From contig NW_019091360.1 of the NCBI RefSeq assembly GCF_001949145.1, positions 3,428,859-3,492,858 of the forward strand: a stretch of 64,000 nt of DNA, given 5' to 3'. The notes beneath the pieces were generated by a model that saw only the letters and a program-made list of their open reading frames with translations, was not told the DNA's origin and ran no database searches. The number at the start of each line of letters is the position of its first letter. The first letter of the stretch is position 1. Below, piece after piece: positions 63,632 through 64,000 of the stretch. A program made the translations under genes and the position numbers. Source of the DNA: Acanthaster planci (lineage: Eukaryota; Echinodermata; Asteroidea; Valvatida; Acanthasteridae).

Positions 63632-64000
63632 ATTGTTTGGGTCAGATCTTAGATGAATACCTCAGAATTTATGGTGGAGCTTCAATAATGGAACTGTATT
63701 CATTACAGGGCAAAATGTGTCACAAGTAGCGCATGCAGAAGTAGGCCCTCGTGTGTTGTGATTCAGTCAGTAGGGGTGTACTGAACCATTCAAGAATTCA
63801 AGCTCCATTGAAAAGAGTGTAAAATCAACCAAGTTTGGAGTCCCATGGCAGGCAACTGAAGTCCCAGAGGCATCTCAAACAAAGAACAATGTGTTGTTTG
63901 GTCCTTCAGATTTCATTTGAATTTCAATTTTTAGTAGGTTAACCAATGAATTTTTTAATTATCCGCCCAAAACAAACTCACCCCCCAAAAGTGAATGTTG
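63632..64000. other. Upstream flank of PON-like C
   Basis: The first 60 bp above the ATG share with the B and orphan copies an ATAAA-containing AT-rich block about 35-45 bp before the start codon, a possible core promoter. Beyond about 63770 the similarity ends and no feature is recognised. Confidence 0.45.

Larger units (their letters stand above)
59537..63770. repeat. Segmental duplication, unit C
   Basis: The partner of 53140-57510, containing PON-like gene C with its 3' flank and about 140 bp upstream of the ATG. See unit B for matching landmarks. Confidence 0.8.

Overview
The window is animal nuclear DNA, most likely from a marine invertebrate deuterostome (echinoderm, hemichordate or cephalochordate; I cannot decide which). 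The evidence is a Wnt3-subfamily gene (a subfamily reported missing from protostomes), many-exon genes with GT-AG introns, tRNA-derived SINEs, terminal-inverted-repeat MITEs, a decayed non-LTR reverse transcriptase and abundant ACATGT palindromes. There is one assembly gap (9508-10075). No prokaryotic gene, CRISPR array or operon is present. Every gene I could model lies on the minus strand.

Layout, left to right. 1-14.4 kb is repeat-rich and mostly without recognisable coding sequence. It holds a SINE, an 87-96 bp tandem duplication, two TTAA-flanked elements with CCCTAAC ends (one containing the gap) and a 228 bp MITE. A signal-peptide exon with a clean donor at 14378-14438 marks the 5' end of an unidentified minus-strand gene whose other exons are unseen or off the left edge; 7986-8059 is one weak candidate. 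14.4-23.9 kb is intergenic, with a dead non-LTR retrotransposon RT (18.4-19.3 kb), a long hairpin element (19.8 kb) and a palindrome-rich patch (21.1-21.6 kb).

23.9-43.2 kb is a complete wnt3 gene in five coding exons. The signal-peptide exon lies about 17 kb upstream of the other four and has a TATA box 260 bp before its ATG. The spliced product is 366 residues and carries the acylated-serine motif, the conserved N-glycosylation sequons and the Cys-rich C-terminus. The Cys-rich mid-region is interrupted by an extra intron at a small insertion.

48.3-63.6 kb is a head-to-tail array of three complete paraoxonase (PON)-like genes, A, B and C, each of nine coding exons and 358-360 codons. B and C come from a recent duplication of about 4.3 kb; A is older. 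Between B and C is an extra, intact PON first exon with its own upstream block. All three proteins keep the N-terminal membrane anchor, the disulfide cysteines and most calcium ligands, but lack the His115/His134 dyad of mammalian PON1. Copy C also has Asp in place of one calcium-ligand Asn. B and C share a GC-AG intron.

Wnt3 is a secreted signalling ligand; the PON-like proteins are expected to be membrane-anchored or secreted beta-propellers. I see no reason beyond adjacency to link them functionally. Exon boundaries were read by hand from splice consensus, reading-frame continuity and family similarity; no alignment or transcript evidence was available.
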